Below are positions 7,998 through 17,349 of a stretch of 64,000 nt of DNA, in pieces. Source of the DNA: an uncultured Acidimicrobiales bacterium (GTDB lineage Bacteria > Actinomycetota > Acidimicrobiia > Acidimicrobiales > SZUA-35); assembly GCA_937922805.1 (NCBI GenBank), contig CALAJV010000006.1, forward strand, positions 1-64,000. Reading direction: 5' to 3'. The position numbers were made by a program, and so were the translations under genes. The notes under the pieces were generated by a model. That model had not been told where the DNA came from. It saw only the letters and a list, made by a program, of their open reading frames with translations, and did not search any database. The stretch's first letter is position 1; each line of letters begins with the position of its first letter.

Positions 7998-9767
7998 CTA
8001 GTCGTTAGCTACCAGATCCGCTACTGAACGCTTCAGCCCTTCTAGTTTGTGCTTGGCCACTTCTTTGGCCTCTTCCACCTCGTCTAGCGACTCAACTGCG
8101 GCTACAACTTCAAGATAGATCTTTATCTTAGGTTCGGTTCCGCTCGGGCGGACTACCACTCGCGAGCCGTCTTGTAGGTTAAGTAGTATCCCAGAGGCTG
8201 GCGGCAACCGTCGCCCTTCAGCTAAGTCTTCCCGATCAGCAACTGGAATCCCGGCCAGCGAAGACGGAGACAACGCCAGCGCTTTCCGTTTGGTTAGGGC
8301 TCGGTCCGATTGATCCATGGCGCCCAAATCAACCACAAGTTGCCCGGTCAGGTGGATCCCGTGCTGAACGAAAAGCCGATCAAGACGATCCAGCAGCGTT
8401 CGCCCGTTGCGCCTTTGCTCCGCTGCGGCCTCGGCAATAAGCAAGGCCGCGCTGATGCCATCTTTGTCTCGGACCTGATTGCCGATACAAAAACCAAGGG
8501 CCTCTTCATAGCCGAATAGATACCTCGCCTCTGGCCGGTCGACAATTGGTCGAGCTATCCATTTGAATCCGGTTAGGGTTCGGACGCTCTCCACTCCAAC
8601 CGCCGCGGCCATTTTGGGAACGAGCAAAGAAGAGACAACCGAAGAAACAACAAGGTCATGACCACCCAGCTCGGAGTGGCGGAGGATGTGGTCGGCCAGC
8701 AGCGCTCCGAGGTGGTCGCCGCTCAGCTGAATCCAGCCCTGGTCTGGTTGCCAGACCGTTACCGCTAATCGGTCGGCATCAGGGTCGTTGGCAATTATCA
8801 GGTCAAGGTCGACCCCGCTTTGTTGGAGCCTCGCAGCCTCAGCCAACGCCGGAGCTAGAGCCCCCGGATCTTCTGGGTTCGGGTACTGGGCGGTGGAGAA
8901 GTTCGGATCCGGACCGAATTGGGCCGCCACGACCATAGGAACCGGAAAGCCAGCAGCGTGAAAACAAGCTAACGCCTGAGCCCCACCGACCCCGTGGACC
9001 GGGGTGTACAGCACCGAGATATTTCGAGCATCAGTGTGCAACACCCCGATGGCAACTTTTTTGTGCTGATCGATAACGGCAGACCCCAACTCGTGCACCC
9101 GCTCTGACCGCGGCGCCATCGCCAGCTCCGATGAAGCGTCTGAGGGTTGCTGTACCCGAGAAACGACCTGGTCGATCGCGGCAGCGATCTCGGCATCAGC
9201 TGGCGAGCTGAGCTGAATCCCGTCATCCAAATACAGCTTGTAGCCGTTGTCGGGCGCCGGGTTGTGACTAGCGGTGATCATAACCCCGGCACACGCCGAG
9301 CGGTCGAGCACAGCTCGGGCCAGAACGGGGGTCGGGGTTGGCTCTGGGATTAGCTCTGCTATCCCCCCATTTGCTGCCACGGTTCGAGCCGCTTCGTCAG
9401 CGAACTTCTTGGAGTTGGTCCGAGCATCAAAACCGATCACAACACGCACCGGCCCTGTGGACCTATCCGACAACCACCGCATTAGACCTGCGGTGGTTTG
9501 ACGAACAACTAGCTGGTTCATTCGTAGTGGCCCTGGCCCCATTGGGGCTCGAAGCCCGGCGGTGCCAAACGCAATGCGCCCGGCGAACAACATCCGAGCT
9601 GCTTCGACGTTCGACGCTCGTAGTTCGCTTAGCTCTCGGACAGTTTCTTGGTCTGGATCTTCGGCCAGCCACCGGGCGATCGCATCATCAAGCTCACACC
9701 TCGAATGCTCTTGGCTACTTCCGTCCACAGAATGTTCGTTCTTACTAGACCGTTCAGGCGTACTCAT
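7998..9767 (-). CDS. Phosphoglucomutase/phosphomannomutase (alpha-D-phosphohexomutase)
   Basis: 589 residues with all four phosphohexomutase loops: the phosphoserine loop TASHNPAPDNGYKLY, the Mg2+ loop NDPDADRLAV, the sugar loop GYEEALGFCIG, and the phosphate loop RPSGTEPKIKIYLE near the C-terminus. Length and the 'ARWLAEDPDQETVREL' start match the long PGM/PMM type (PmmB/PgcA-like) common in Actinobacteria. It interconverts hexose 1- and 6-phosphates for glycogen, trehalose or envelope sugar synthesis; exact sugar preference cannot be read from sequence. The enoyl-CoA hydratase gene ends only 6 bp upstream, so both may share an mRNA. Confidence 0.92.
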   Translation of the reverse strand: MSTPERSSKNEHSVDGSSQEHSRCELDDAIARWLAEDPDQETVRELSELRASNVEAARMLFAGRIAFGTAGLRAPMGPGPLRMNQLVVRQTTAGLMRWLSDRSTGPVRVVIGFDARTNSKKFADEAARTVAANGGIAELIPEPTPTPVLARAVLDRSACAGVMITASHNPAPDNGYKLYLDDGIQLSSPADAEIAAAIDQVVSRVQQPSDASSELAMAPRSERVHELGSAVIDQHKKVAIGVLHTDARNISVLYTPVHGVGGAQALACFHAAGFPVPMVVAAQFGPDPNFSTAQYPNPEDPGALAPALAEAARLQQSGVDLDLIIANDPDADRLAVTVWQPDQGWIQLSGDHLGALLADHILRHSELGGHDLVVSSVVSSLLVPKMAAAVGVESVRTLTGFKWIARPIVDRPEARYLFGYEEALGFCIGNQVRDKDGISAALLIAEAAAEQRRNGRTLLDRLDRLFVQHGIHLTGQLVVDLGAMDQSDRALTKRKALALSPSSLAGIPVADREDLAEGRRLPPASGILLNLQDGSRVVVRPSGTEPKIKIYLEVVAAVESLDEVEEAKEVAKHKLEGLKRSVADLVAND

Positions 9768-9773
9768 TGGGCC

Positions 9774-10628
9774 TTAGCCTAATTCAGCTCCGAGGTCGCC
9801 AACTCGCATCTCGCCCGCTATTGTTTGACCGCCTTTGGCCAAGAACGATTCCATTCGCTGTTTCGATTCGGGATAACGGAGAGTTTGGTCGAATAGAAAT
9901 GCCTCGTTCAACAACCCTGGAGTGGGGTCGGGCATAGCAGCCAAGACCGATTGCTTAGCCAGCCGTACCGCGTCTGCAGGCATTGCGGCCAACCTCTGGA
10001 CCAGCGATTTCACAAAGGGGGCGAGAGCTTCGGGGGCTAGGGCCCGATTGAGCCACCCCCAACGTTCTAACGTCGCACCGTCAACATCGTCGCCGCTCAA
10101 AACAATCTCAAGCGCTCGACCTCGACCAACCATCGAAGGTAGCCGCTGTGTTCCGCTTCCACCGGGAAGGATCCCAAGCGGTACTTCCATCTGGCATAAG
10201 ATCGTTTTTCCGATGGCCCCGAATCGCATATCGCATGAAGCCGCCAACTCACCGCCTCCGCCGCCGACCCTTCCGCTGATCTCGCAGATCGTTGGGATGG
10301 GAAGTTGCCGAAAATCTTCACACATTTGATGAAAGCCGTGCAGCGATTCCGGTTTAACTATGGGTTGGGCCGAATCAACTGCCGCTTGAGAGGCCAAGAT
10401 CAACTCAACATCAAAATGGGCCAAGAAGAACTTCGGATTAGCACTGCGCAAATGAAGCACTCGCGCTTCGGGGTGCGCTACCACATAACTTGGCAGCTTC
10501 CGCAGCTCCCGAAACAAGCTGCGGTCAATCAGGTTTATTGGGCCGTTGTCGATCGCGGCGTCAACCACCCCGTCGACGACCTCGACTCGAATCTTGTCAA
10601 ATTTTGGATCTGTTTCTAGCTGGTCCAT
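9774..10628 (-). CDS. Enoyl-CoA hydratase/isomerase family protein
   Basis: 284 residues from the ATG at 10628, chosen because GGGGAG lies just upstream; a GTG at 10664 would add 12 residues. Crotonase fold: the two Glu residues that act as hydratase acid/base are both present, in GGGGGELAASCDMRFG and MEVPLGILPGGSGTQRLP. The oxyanion-hole region is in 'ANPKFFLAHFD', where the family usually has 'FCAGAD' (changed here). This suggests a hydratase-like enzyme, possibly with altered substrate. No other beta-oxidation gene is adjacent. Confidence 0.82.
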   Translation of the reverse strand: MDQLETDPKFDKIRVEVVDGVVDAAIDNGPINLIDRSLFRELRKLPSYVVAHPEARVLHLRSANPKFFLAHFDVELILASQAAVDSAQPIVKPESLHGFHQMCEDFRQLPIPTICEISGRVGGGGGELAASCDMRFGAIGKTILCQMEVPLGILPGGSGTQRLPSMVGRGRALEIVLSGDDVDGATLERWGWLNRALAPEALAPFVKSLVQRLAAMPADAVRLAKQSVLAAMPDPTPGLLNEAFLFDQTLRYPESKQRMESFLAKGGQTIAGEMRVGDLGAELG

Positions 10629-10857
10629 GCTCTCCCCTAATGATCGGTACCGTTCCATCTTCACAAAGTCATCCCTTGGCCACTCTTAGCACCCAGACCA
10701 CATGCAACGCCAGACTTGGCCGCTCAAAACGGAGATCTTCGACTAACTCTTGTATGCTCGTGCCTGTGGCTTTGATTCGACTCTCAGATCCACAGCCGAC
10801 TTCGGCCGGCGATGTTTCGACCTAGTTGAAGAATCGGTTCGAACGGGAGTGAGACAC

Positions 10858-11589
10858 GTGGATAGCCATTCAGCTGGAGTATCGAAACCGAACGACGGCG
10901 GCGCCCCACGGTCCAACCCTGAGCTTCGCACCCTGTTCGTCGCCGACGACGCTGAAGGGTGGGCGGCCGCTGGATTTAGTCTTCGCCACAACGGACGCGA
11001 ACGATCGGTCGTAATCGGAACAATCCGAATCGTACTAGAGCCCGACACGTCAGCGAACGGGATCACCCACTGGGCCTTCGGTTCATCACAGATCACGGTG
11101 ACTGACGGTTCCATCGATGGAATCAGAACCGTAGTTACCGACGACGGACCGGCCGAACCCATCGACGCTGAGCACCCCAATGGCGCCAGTCGAATCGATC
11201 ATGTTGTCGTGACAACGCCCGATTTGCCTCGAACCCTTGAAGCGCTTCAAAACGCCGGGTTTGCGGTGCGCCGATCGAGAGACGTCCCGAATTCGAACAA
11301 AAGACAAGTGTTTTTGTGGGCGGGCGAGACCATCCTCGAGGTAGTTGGCAGCGTGAAACAACACGACTCAAGCGGCCGGACCGATGCAGCGCCAGCCACT
11401 CTTTGGGGTTTGGCCATAACAAGCAACAACCTACAAGATGCAGCCGAAACGTTAGGGTCTTCGCTTAGCAAACCTAAAGATGCGGTTCAACCAGGCCGTC
11501 TCGTAGCCACTGTCGCAACCAACCAACTCGATATATCGGTACCAATGATTCTCATGACCTCACACATTTCTTCGAACAAGGCCGATTGA
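10858..11589 (+). CDS. VOC (glyoxalase-like) superfamily protein
   Basis: 243 residues from a GTG at 10858 with GGGAG 8 nt upstream. An in-frame ATG at 10750 would add 36 residues but has no good ribosome-binding site. The product has two related halves. The C-terminal half begins SRIDHVVVTTPDLPRTLEAL, the typical first strand and helix of a vicinal-oxygen-chelate module, and contains 'FLWAGETILEVV', where the Glu fits a metal ligand. The substrate is unknown. It is followed 7 bp later by a hypothetical gene, probably co-transcribed. Confidence 0.72.
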   Translation: MDSHSAGVSKPNDGGAPRSNPELRTLFVADDAEGWAAAGFSLRHNGRERSVVIGTIRIVLEPDTSANGITHWAFGSSQITVTDGSIDGIRTVVTDDGPAEPIDAEHPNGASRIDHVVVTTPDLPRTLEALQNAGFAVRRSRDVPNSNKRQVFLWAGETILEVVGSVKQHDSSGRTDAAPATLWGLAITSNNLQDAAETLGSSLSKPKDAVQPGRLVATVATNQLDISVPMILMTSHISSNKAD

Positions 11590-11596
11590 GGAATCA

Positions 11597-12193
11597 ATGC
11601 TTGATCATGTCTTTACCGACGCAATTGGCGCCCTCCGGGACGCTCTCGAATCAGCCTTATTAGAACGACAAGCCCTTGAAGAGAGATTCCAGGCTGATGT
11701 TCTACTCGGCGACGTCACCTGGGAAACTAGCTACGGGCTCCCGGGCGAAGGGTCGCCACCAAGGGTTCAGGCTGATCTGACTCTTGAATGGCCAACCTGG
11801 GCTCAAACTGCGTATCGAACCTGGTATTTGGACGAGGAATTCACCGAGGGGCCAGTTATCGAGATTGAAGTAGTTTTCCGTGTCCAGCGGCTGGCTGAAC
11901 CGCCAGACCCGGCGGTAATTATGCAAGGAATGCCCAAAAATCCGCCCCAGGTAGGCGAAGAGGAATTGACCGGTTTGGGCCCAACTCTAGAGACGGTTTA
12001 CGACGTCGATCTGGATGTGATTTCCCATGCGGCAGAGATTACCTACACCGGTTCGTACGAACTTGACGAGAAAACCTTAGAAGATGGCTCCTCGCTCGAC
12101 CACCACTTTGGCTCCGTAGGGGGCTGGATTACATCGGCCTTGGTACGACTTGGGGATCTTCCACTATCGTTTCAGCCTGCCACTGAGGCCTAG
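11597..12193 (+). CDS. Conserved-looking protein of unknown function
   Basis: 198 residues, acidic. I do not recognise a family. The N-terminal ~35 residues (ALRDALESALLERQALEERFQADV) should form a helix or short coiled coil. The rest looks beta-rich, with many Trp and Tyr (LTLEWPTWAQTAYRTWYLDEEF) and no signal peptide or membrane segment. Its coding character is supported by start 7 bp after the VOC gene and by the EAL gene 19 bp downstream, so the three probably form one operon. Confidence 0.6.
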   Translation: MLDHVFTDAIGALRDALESALLERQALEERFQADVLLGDVTWETSYGLPGEGSPPRVQADLTLEWPTWAQTAYRTWYLDEEFTEGPVIEIEVVFRVQRLAEPPDPAVIMQGMPKNPPQVGEEELTGLGPTLETVYDVDLDVISHAAEITYTGSYELDEKTLEDGSSLDHHFGSVGGWITSALVRLGDLPLSFQPATEA

Positions 12194-12212
12194 CTCCGGC
12201 TAGCCTTAACCT

Positions 12213-13241
12213 GTGCGCAGTGCTGAGCAAACGTTCGAGTTACCAGGGGCGGACCCTACGCTTGTACTACTTGGGGCCAATGACCCCAGCGAAGTGCGTC
12301 ATCTTGATGAATCCCTGGTAGCCGAAGCGGACACAGTTGATATCCGCTCTGGAGTAGTTTGGCTCGAAGTTCCAAACGGGCGAACGTTCATGCGGCGCTT
12401 GGTCGACCTTATGGTTCTCACCAATCCTGGTATCAAAGTTGCGGTCGCCGATCCGAACTCGTCCCCGCAGGAACTGGTGAAGGCTGCCCTTTTGGCGGTT
12501 GATCTGACCACGATCTCGGACGCGCTAGAACAGCAAGAACTCGCCAACGCCGAACTGAACTACGAAATTCGCTATCAACCAATAGTGCGTCTCAGTAATC
12601 GAACCATTGTCGGCTTCGAAGCGCTTCTTCGAGCTCGAGTCGAGCGTGACATTCTTTCCGCCAACGAGCTGATAGCTCGCGCCACCAAAGGCGGTTGGCT
12701 CGGCGATTTAGATCAGCTCGGACGAGAGCTGGCAGTTCGCGGCGTAGGGTCGTGGCTTGGAGCAGGGCTTCTGTTCCTGAACATTATGGCCCCTGACGGA
12801 ACATTCGATCTGGCCGCCGCCCGACGGACCATTCGTCAAGCCGAAGACATTGGCCTTGAACCAGATCAGTTGGTTTTCGAAACAGCCGAACGCAACCGGT
12901 ACACAAACATTGATCTAGCCGCCGCCCAGCTCACCAAGCTAAGAAACGCCGGGGTAAGAATTGCAATTGATGACGTTGGCGACGGCTACTCAAGTCTGCG
13001 GGTGGCTACCAGTTTTAAGCCCGACGTTTTGAAAGTCACTGGCGACCTAATTAAGGAACTCCCCGGCACTGAAGCAACGGCGATAATCAGTGCGGTGGTA
13101 GATCTGGCCCACCAGACCGGCGCATGGGTAGTTGCCGAAGGAATTGAAACCGAAGCGCAAGCGAACAAACTGCGAGAACTTCAAGTCGATTGGGGCCAAG
13201 GTCTCCTTTTCGGCGGTCCGGAACTCCTCCCCGCCGAATAG
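12213..13241 (+). CDS. EAL-domain protein (putative cyclic-di-GMP phosphodiesterase)
   Basis: 342 residues from a GTG start. About 115 N-terminal residues are of unknown type, with no membrane segment. Residues ~118-340 form an EAL domain: FEALLRAR (E136), LFLNI, LVFETAERNRY, IAIDDVGDGYSSL, VVAEGIET and GQGLLFGGP. These supply the metal-binding Glu/Asn/Asp residues. The usual KID reads KVT here, and DDFGTGYSSL reads DDVGDGYSSL. Activity is therefore plausible but not certain. No GGDEF partner is in the window. Its likely operon mates are the VOC and hypothetical genes. Confidence 0.85.
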   Translation: MRSAEQTFELPGADPTLVLLGANDPSEVRHLDESLVAEADTVDIRSGVVWLEVPNGRTFMRRLVDLMVLTNPGIKVAVADPNSSPQELVKAALLAVDLTTISDALEQQELANAELNYEIRYQPIVRLSNRTIVGFEALLRARVERDILSANELIARATKGGWLGDLDQLGRELAVRGVGSWLGAGLLFLNIMAPDGTFDLAAARRTIRQAEDIGLEPDQLVFETAERNRYTNIDLAAAQLTKLRNAGVRIAIDDVGDGYSSLRVATSFKPDVLKVTGDLIKELPGTEATAIISAVVDLAHQTGAWVVAEGIETEAQANKLRELQVDWGQGLLFGGPELLPAE

Positions 13242-13478
13242 GCCGGCCGGACTACCGCACACGCCTTAGCCACCAAATTCAGCCCTTGAAACGCGGCCAG
13301 TCGTAGCGAATATCTAGCGGGTGTCGGCGGCTCCGGGAACATGTACCCGCCCGAGCCGGGCTTGCGGACTCTGTTTCGATACCGGCGCGCCCTGATACTT
13401 CTAGAAGTGTGCTTAGCGGCCGAGAACAACACCCGTTCAATTGACCGCTAGAAATCCAACCACCAGGGGCAGGCCGTC

Positions 13479-14297
13479 GTGAGCTACGAAGCAACATCAG
13501 ACAAGAAAAGAACGAAACCTCGACTTCTACTATTCGTTTTCCTACCACTTCTCTTTGCTGGAGCGCTATTCATATTGTCTCGACCCGTTGGCAACTTCGC
13601 TCAAGCCCAATCGGCAGAACCAGTTGAGGTAGCCGACACCGTCTTGGTCACCAACGCCATTGTGGTTGAGGATCGCGTTCGGCTAGCCGTGACCGTTACC
13701 AACGTTGGGCCAGGCGATGAGCCAAAACTAATCTCGGTCGTCAACACCTTTCCCGAGGGCACAACCTTTGCTTCATTCAGCGGCGATAACTGGGTCTGCG
13801 AGCACAATGAGGAAACCAGGACCGCCGATTGCAAGCACGAAGCACCCCTTCCTGCTGGCAACCGAACCGAGCTGGTACTGCTAGCCGACAAAGGCCCGGA
13901 CCTTCGTGATTCGTATCTGAACACGACTGCCGCCATCGGCACCTTGAGCGACCCCGAGCTTGACAACAACTCGGTTGTCACCGAGTTGTTCTACTTGGGA
14001 CGAGATGTTCAAGATGGAGTCGAAATCGGTTCTGATACGGCCGAGCAGACGGCCAACGATGGTTCGGCCAACGACACAACCATCGTCGAGGACAGTTCAG
14101 ACACCGATCGGGAAACCGACGACAACGCAACTGCTTCAGACAACAAGCCAGAACCGATCTTGCCAAAGACCGGAACGAATTTGACTGCCCTGCTGGTACT
14201 GGTCGGCGCCGTCATGGCTCTGACTGGCCGATCGATGGTTAGCCGATCAGAGCAATCGAAAATGTTGGCATTCGCCACCAAAACTCACCGAAGCTAA
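13479..14297 (+). CDS. Cell-wall sorted surface protein with LPKTG motif
   Basis: 272 residues from a GTG, with AGGGG upstream. A signal peptide spans about residues 13-43 (KPRLLLFVFLPLLFAGALFIL ... AQA). Residues ~50-165 look like a DUF11-type beta-sandwich repeat (VAVTVTNVGPGDEP, FPEGTTF), with C107 and C118 close enough for a disulfide. An acidic Ser/Thr/Asp linker (175-225) follows, then LPKTG (228-232), a hydrophobic segment and Arg residues. This is the classic sortase sorting signal, except that the cytoplasmic tail (~22 residues) is longer than usual. No sortase gene is in the window. Confidence 0.8.
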   Translation: MSYEATSDKKRTKPRLLLFVFLPLLFAGALFILSRPVGNFAQAQSAEPVEVADTVLVTNAIVVEDRVRLAVTVTNVGPGDEPKLISVVNTFPEGTTFASFSGDNWVCEHNEETRTADCKHEAPLPAGNRTELVLLADKGPDLRDSYLNTTAAIGTLSDPELDNNSVVTELFYLGRDVQDGVEIGSDTAEQTANDGSANDTTIVEDSSDTDRETDDNATASDNKPEPILPKTGTNLTALLVLVGAVMALTGRSMVSRSEQSKMLAFATKTHRS

Positions 14298-14335
14298 CCA
14301 ATCCACCGACTCGTTACCTTCTCGGTATCTCCCGA

Positions 14336-15322
14336 CTAGTGAAGTCCGGATAGAGGTTGGTGGGGACGAGGCCCGATGTGGGAGATCACTTCAGCCGCGG
14401 CAAGTGAGCCGAGGCGACCGGCTTCGGCCAGCGGCAGCTCTTTACTCAAACCGAACAACACGCCAGCAGCGTATTGGTCACCTGCCCCGGTGGAGTCAAC
14501 CACTGGTCCCAGTTGCTCGGGAGCTATTTCAAATCGCTCCGAACCGCTTGCGAGTACAGACCCGTTTTTGCCCAACGTAATGCAGGCCAAGCCAACATCA
14601 GCGGCCGCCTTAGCGATGGCCTCTTCCAGCTCGCATCCGTAGAGGGTTTTAATTTCCGCTTCATTGGCAAACAAAATTTCGACCGGACCTTGAACTAGTT
14701 CCAGAAATTCGCCGTGGTGACGTTCGATGCAGAAGGTATCGGACAGCGTCAGGGCAACACGGTGACCGTTGCTGACCGAAATGTCCATCGCTTTTCGAAT
14801 TGCTTGTTTAGCCGATTCGACGTCCCACAAATACCCCTCACAGAACAAGATTTTGGCCCTGGTAACTGCCTGAGAGCGAATATCGCCGGGTTCAAGCAGG
14901 GACGACACCCCCAAGTAGGTATTCAGGGTTCTCTGGGCGTCAGGGGTAACGAGAACGACGCACACTCCCGTCGATGGGCCTTCGTTCGCTGGCGGCTGAT
15001 CAAATATCACTCCCTGGCTACGCATATCTTCAGCAAAAACCTTGCCTAGGGTGTCATCGCTGACCTTGCCTATATAGGCCGAGGTGCCACCGAATGAGGC
15101 AATGCCGGCCATGGTGTTCGCAGCGGAACCTCCAGAAGCTTCAATTCCGTCGTTTCCTACCATCTCGTAGAGAGCGTTAGCTCGATCTTCGTCGATCAGC
15201 GCCATCGCCCCTTTAGTGAGCTGCTGCTCAGTAAGGAACTCATCAGTACTACTCACAATTACGTCGACCATGGCATTACCTACGCCGACAACGTCGACCT
15301 TGGTGAGGGAGGAATCAGTCAC
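14336..15322 (-). CDS. PfkB-family carbohydrate kinase (adenosine kinase-like)
   Basis: 328 residues from a GTG at 15322. The longer open frame to 15478 adds Cys/His-rich residues that do not fit the family. PfkB signature 1 is GGSAANTMAGIASFGG; signature 2 is DSTGAGDQYAAGVLFGL, with the anion-hole Gly-Ala-Gly and catalytic Asp. The opening 'VDVVGVGNAMVDVIV', the 'IGKVSDDTLGKVF' motif and overall length resemble bacterial adenosine/ribokinase-like enzymes, so purine nucleoside salvage is my best guess; other sugars or nucleosides remain possible. It converges on the LPKTG gene. Confidence 0.85.
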   Translation of the reverse strand: MTDSSLTKVDVVGVGNAMVDVIVSSTDEFLTEQQLTKGAMALIDEDRANALYEMVGNDGIEASGGSAANTMAGIASFGGTSAYIGKVSDDTLGKVFAEDMRSQGVIFDQPPANEGPSTGVCVVLVTPDAQRTLNTYLGVSSLLEPGDIRSQAVTRAKILFCEGYLWDVESAKQAIRKAMDISVSNGHRVALTLSDTFCIERHHGEFLELVQGPVEILFANEAEIKTLYGCELEEAIAKAAADVGLACITLGKNGSVLASGSERFEIAPEQLGPVVDSTGAGDQYAAGVLFGLSKELPLAEAGRLGSLAAAEVISHIGPRPHQPLSGLH

Positions 15323-15586
15323 GGGTTCGACGCTAGCCCGCCGATGATGACGTACGTTCGAATGTTGACAAATATGACAAACGTGATGCGAACCACAGTC
15401 CTGTAATTGTTTGTGCTTCGACATAGACGCCATGGAAACCGATAGAAAATCTAGGTTAGATCCACCATCGGACGTCATTCACCGGACAATATGTCATTCA
15501 GGTTGCAGATACATCCCCTAGCCGGTACAAATATAAGCGAGGAGTTCGGCGGAGAACTCGGGCGCTGAGGACGTGTTCTAAGAAAA

Positions 15587-17182
15587 ATGCTTACACCACT
15601 TCGGATAAGCACGCTCTGCGTTGCGTTGACTGCCGTCTTGTCGACGACTCTGCTCGCCGCCGACTCAGTCCCTTCTACTGATGACGGCGAGACACAAACC
15701 ATCTCGGCCTCGGCCGATACTCGATCTAACAAGAGCGACCAAACAGCGCCAACAGATGAGCTGCTTGTTGTTGGCGATCTCGCTGGTAACAGTGGTTCCA
15801 CCCGAAACGGTGTCAATGTTGGAGGCGAAACGCCAGCCGACGCAATAACAATGCAGGATTCAGTCCAAGATTCGACTGAGCAGGGTTCGGCCGACCAGAG
15901 TTCGATGACAGCAACCGGCGATAGCGAAGCTGGATCCGACGATTCGTCAACGACCGATACCCCGGCCCCAGCAACCGGCACAGAACCAGCTGGACCGAAC
16001 TCCCAAACAGCCAAGAATCCGGTTTCATCGCCAACACCGTCTGCGTCTTCACCGTCAGACACGTCGTCGAACACCGACTCTCAATCGACTGAGAAAACCC
16101 AGGTCACAACAAAATCGACCACGAGCCAGCAGTCGGACAAGCCAACTCAGACCTCCACAACCGCATTGCCAAGTACAACAGCGGCCCCAGCCACAACGTC
16201 GCCTCCAGCTCAGGCAAGCAAGTACGAGTCGATGCGCAACAGCAACGACAAATTCGGCCGGTTCGCAAATACGCCGTCTAATCAACTAAACGTCGACAGC
16301 CTGATGGAGCCAGTGTCACCGGTTGACTACGGTGGCAACGGGACTGGCCAGTTCCGAATCGCTTGTGAGTATTCACACTTCAACTACGACGACCCGATCG
16401 TGTATCCCGGCCAGCCTGGCAAGTCACACTTTCACATGTACTTCGGAAACACCCGAACTGACGCCAACACCACAAAGAACAGTCTCGTGAATAGTGGTGG
16501 AGGGTCCTGCAATGGCTTCGAACTCAATCGGTCATCGTATTGGACTCCAGCAGTGCTCGATGGGAAGGGGAACGCCATCGTCCCTGACCACATCATCATC
16601 TACTACAAGACCAAGAAGCCGAACGAAGTACAAGCAATGCCACAGGGCCTCCAAATCATCGGGGGCAACGCCAACGGGCAAGACTTCTCGCCCAAAGAAA
16701 CCCTCTTTTGGTCATGCGGTTCAAGCGGCCACTCGTATAACCACACTAATCGGATTCCTAGCTGTGGCGGAGATCAAATAAACGCCACAATCGCCTTTCC
16801 TCAATGCTGGGACGGCAAGAACCTGACCTCATCCGATTTTTCATCTCACATGAAAGAAATCAGCGAGTCCAGCTCATGCCCATCGAGCCACCCAGTTCGA
16901 CTCCCTCAGCTCACCTACCTGCTCTACTACCCTCCAGGAAATTCGAGCACGTGGTACCTCTCCTCCGATCGATCAGGCGGGTTTAATACTGGACCGGGCG
17001 CAACTCTCCATGCCGACTGGATGGGAGGGTGGCACGACGCAACAATGAACCTCTGGATCGATACCTGCGTCCGTCGAGGCAGGAACTGTTCGTTCGGCCA
17101 GACTGGCACCCCTAAGAAACTCGCGGCCCTCAACCCGCTTCAGGCTTTCACGGGTAACAACACTATTCCAATACCCCGATAG
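15587..17182 (+). CDS. Secreted DUF1996 protein with Ser/Thr-rich linker
   Basis: 531 residues. A signal peptide (1-25, ending LLAADS) is followed by about 200 low-complexity Ser/Thr/Asp/Gln residues, then a DUF1996 domain (~245-520). Recognisable marks are CEYSHFNYDDPIVYPGQPG, the His pair in SHFHMYFGN, 'SYWTPAVLDGKG' and 'LHADWMGGWHDATMNLWID'. DUF1996 is common in fungal and actinobacterial secreted proteins and has no assigned activity; conserved His, Asp and Cys suggest metal binding or hydrolysis (inference). A hairpin (GAGTTC-N6-GAACTC, 15542-15559) sits in the 5' leader. The linker may be glycosylated or span the cell wall. Confidence 0.85.
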   Translation: MLTPLRISTLCVALTAVLSTTLLAADSVPSTDDGETQTISASADTRSNKSDQTAPTDELLVVGDLAGNSGSTRNGVNVGGETPADAITMQDSVQDSTEQGSADQSSMTATGDSEAGSDDSSTTDTPAPATGTEPAGPNSQTAKNPVSSPTPSASSPSDTSSNTDSQSTEKTQVTTKSTTSQQSDKPTQTSTTALPSTTAAPATTSPPAQASKYESMRNSNDKFGRFANTPSNQLNVDSLMEPVSPVDYGGNGTGQFRIACEYSHFNYDDPIVYPGQPGKSHFHMYFGNTRTDANTTKNSLVNSGGGSCNGFELNRSSYWTPAVLDGKGNAIVPDHIIIYYKTKKPNEVQAMPQGLQIIGGNANGQDFSPKETLFWSCGSSGHSYNHTNRIPSCGGDQINATIAFPQCWDGKNLTSSDFSSHMKEISESSSCPSSHPVRLPQLTYLLYYPPGNSSTWYLSSDRSGGFNTGPGATLHADWMGGWHDATMNLWIDTCVRRGRNCSFGQTGTPKKLAALNPLQAFTGNNTIPIPR

Positions 17183-17349
17183 CCAAGCGCAACACCGTCG
17201 CTTGCATACTGGTGGCAGACCAGGTCCAGCATCGAGCGTTTGCGCTTGCGAACACCGAGCTTGCGCAGCGTAGCTATCTCGATTGATCTTCAGTAAATTT
17301 TTCCCTAACGTGGCCCAAAGGCGACGAGTGTGGACTGCGTTGGAGCGTC

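Noticed and set aside
15323-15478. N-terminal extension of the PfkB kinase
   Set aside because: Adds Cys/His-rich residues not found in the family; the family start fits the GTG at 15322.
15475-16074. 199-residue minus frame over the DUF1996 gene
   Set aside because: Antisense of the Ser/Thr-rich linker; the plus strand has a signal peptide and a known domain in one frame.
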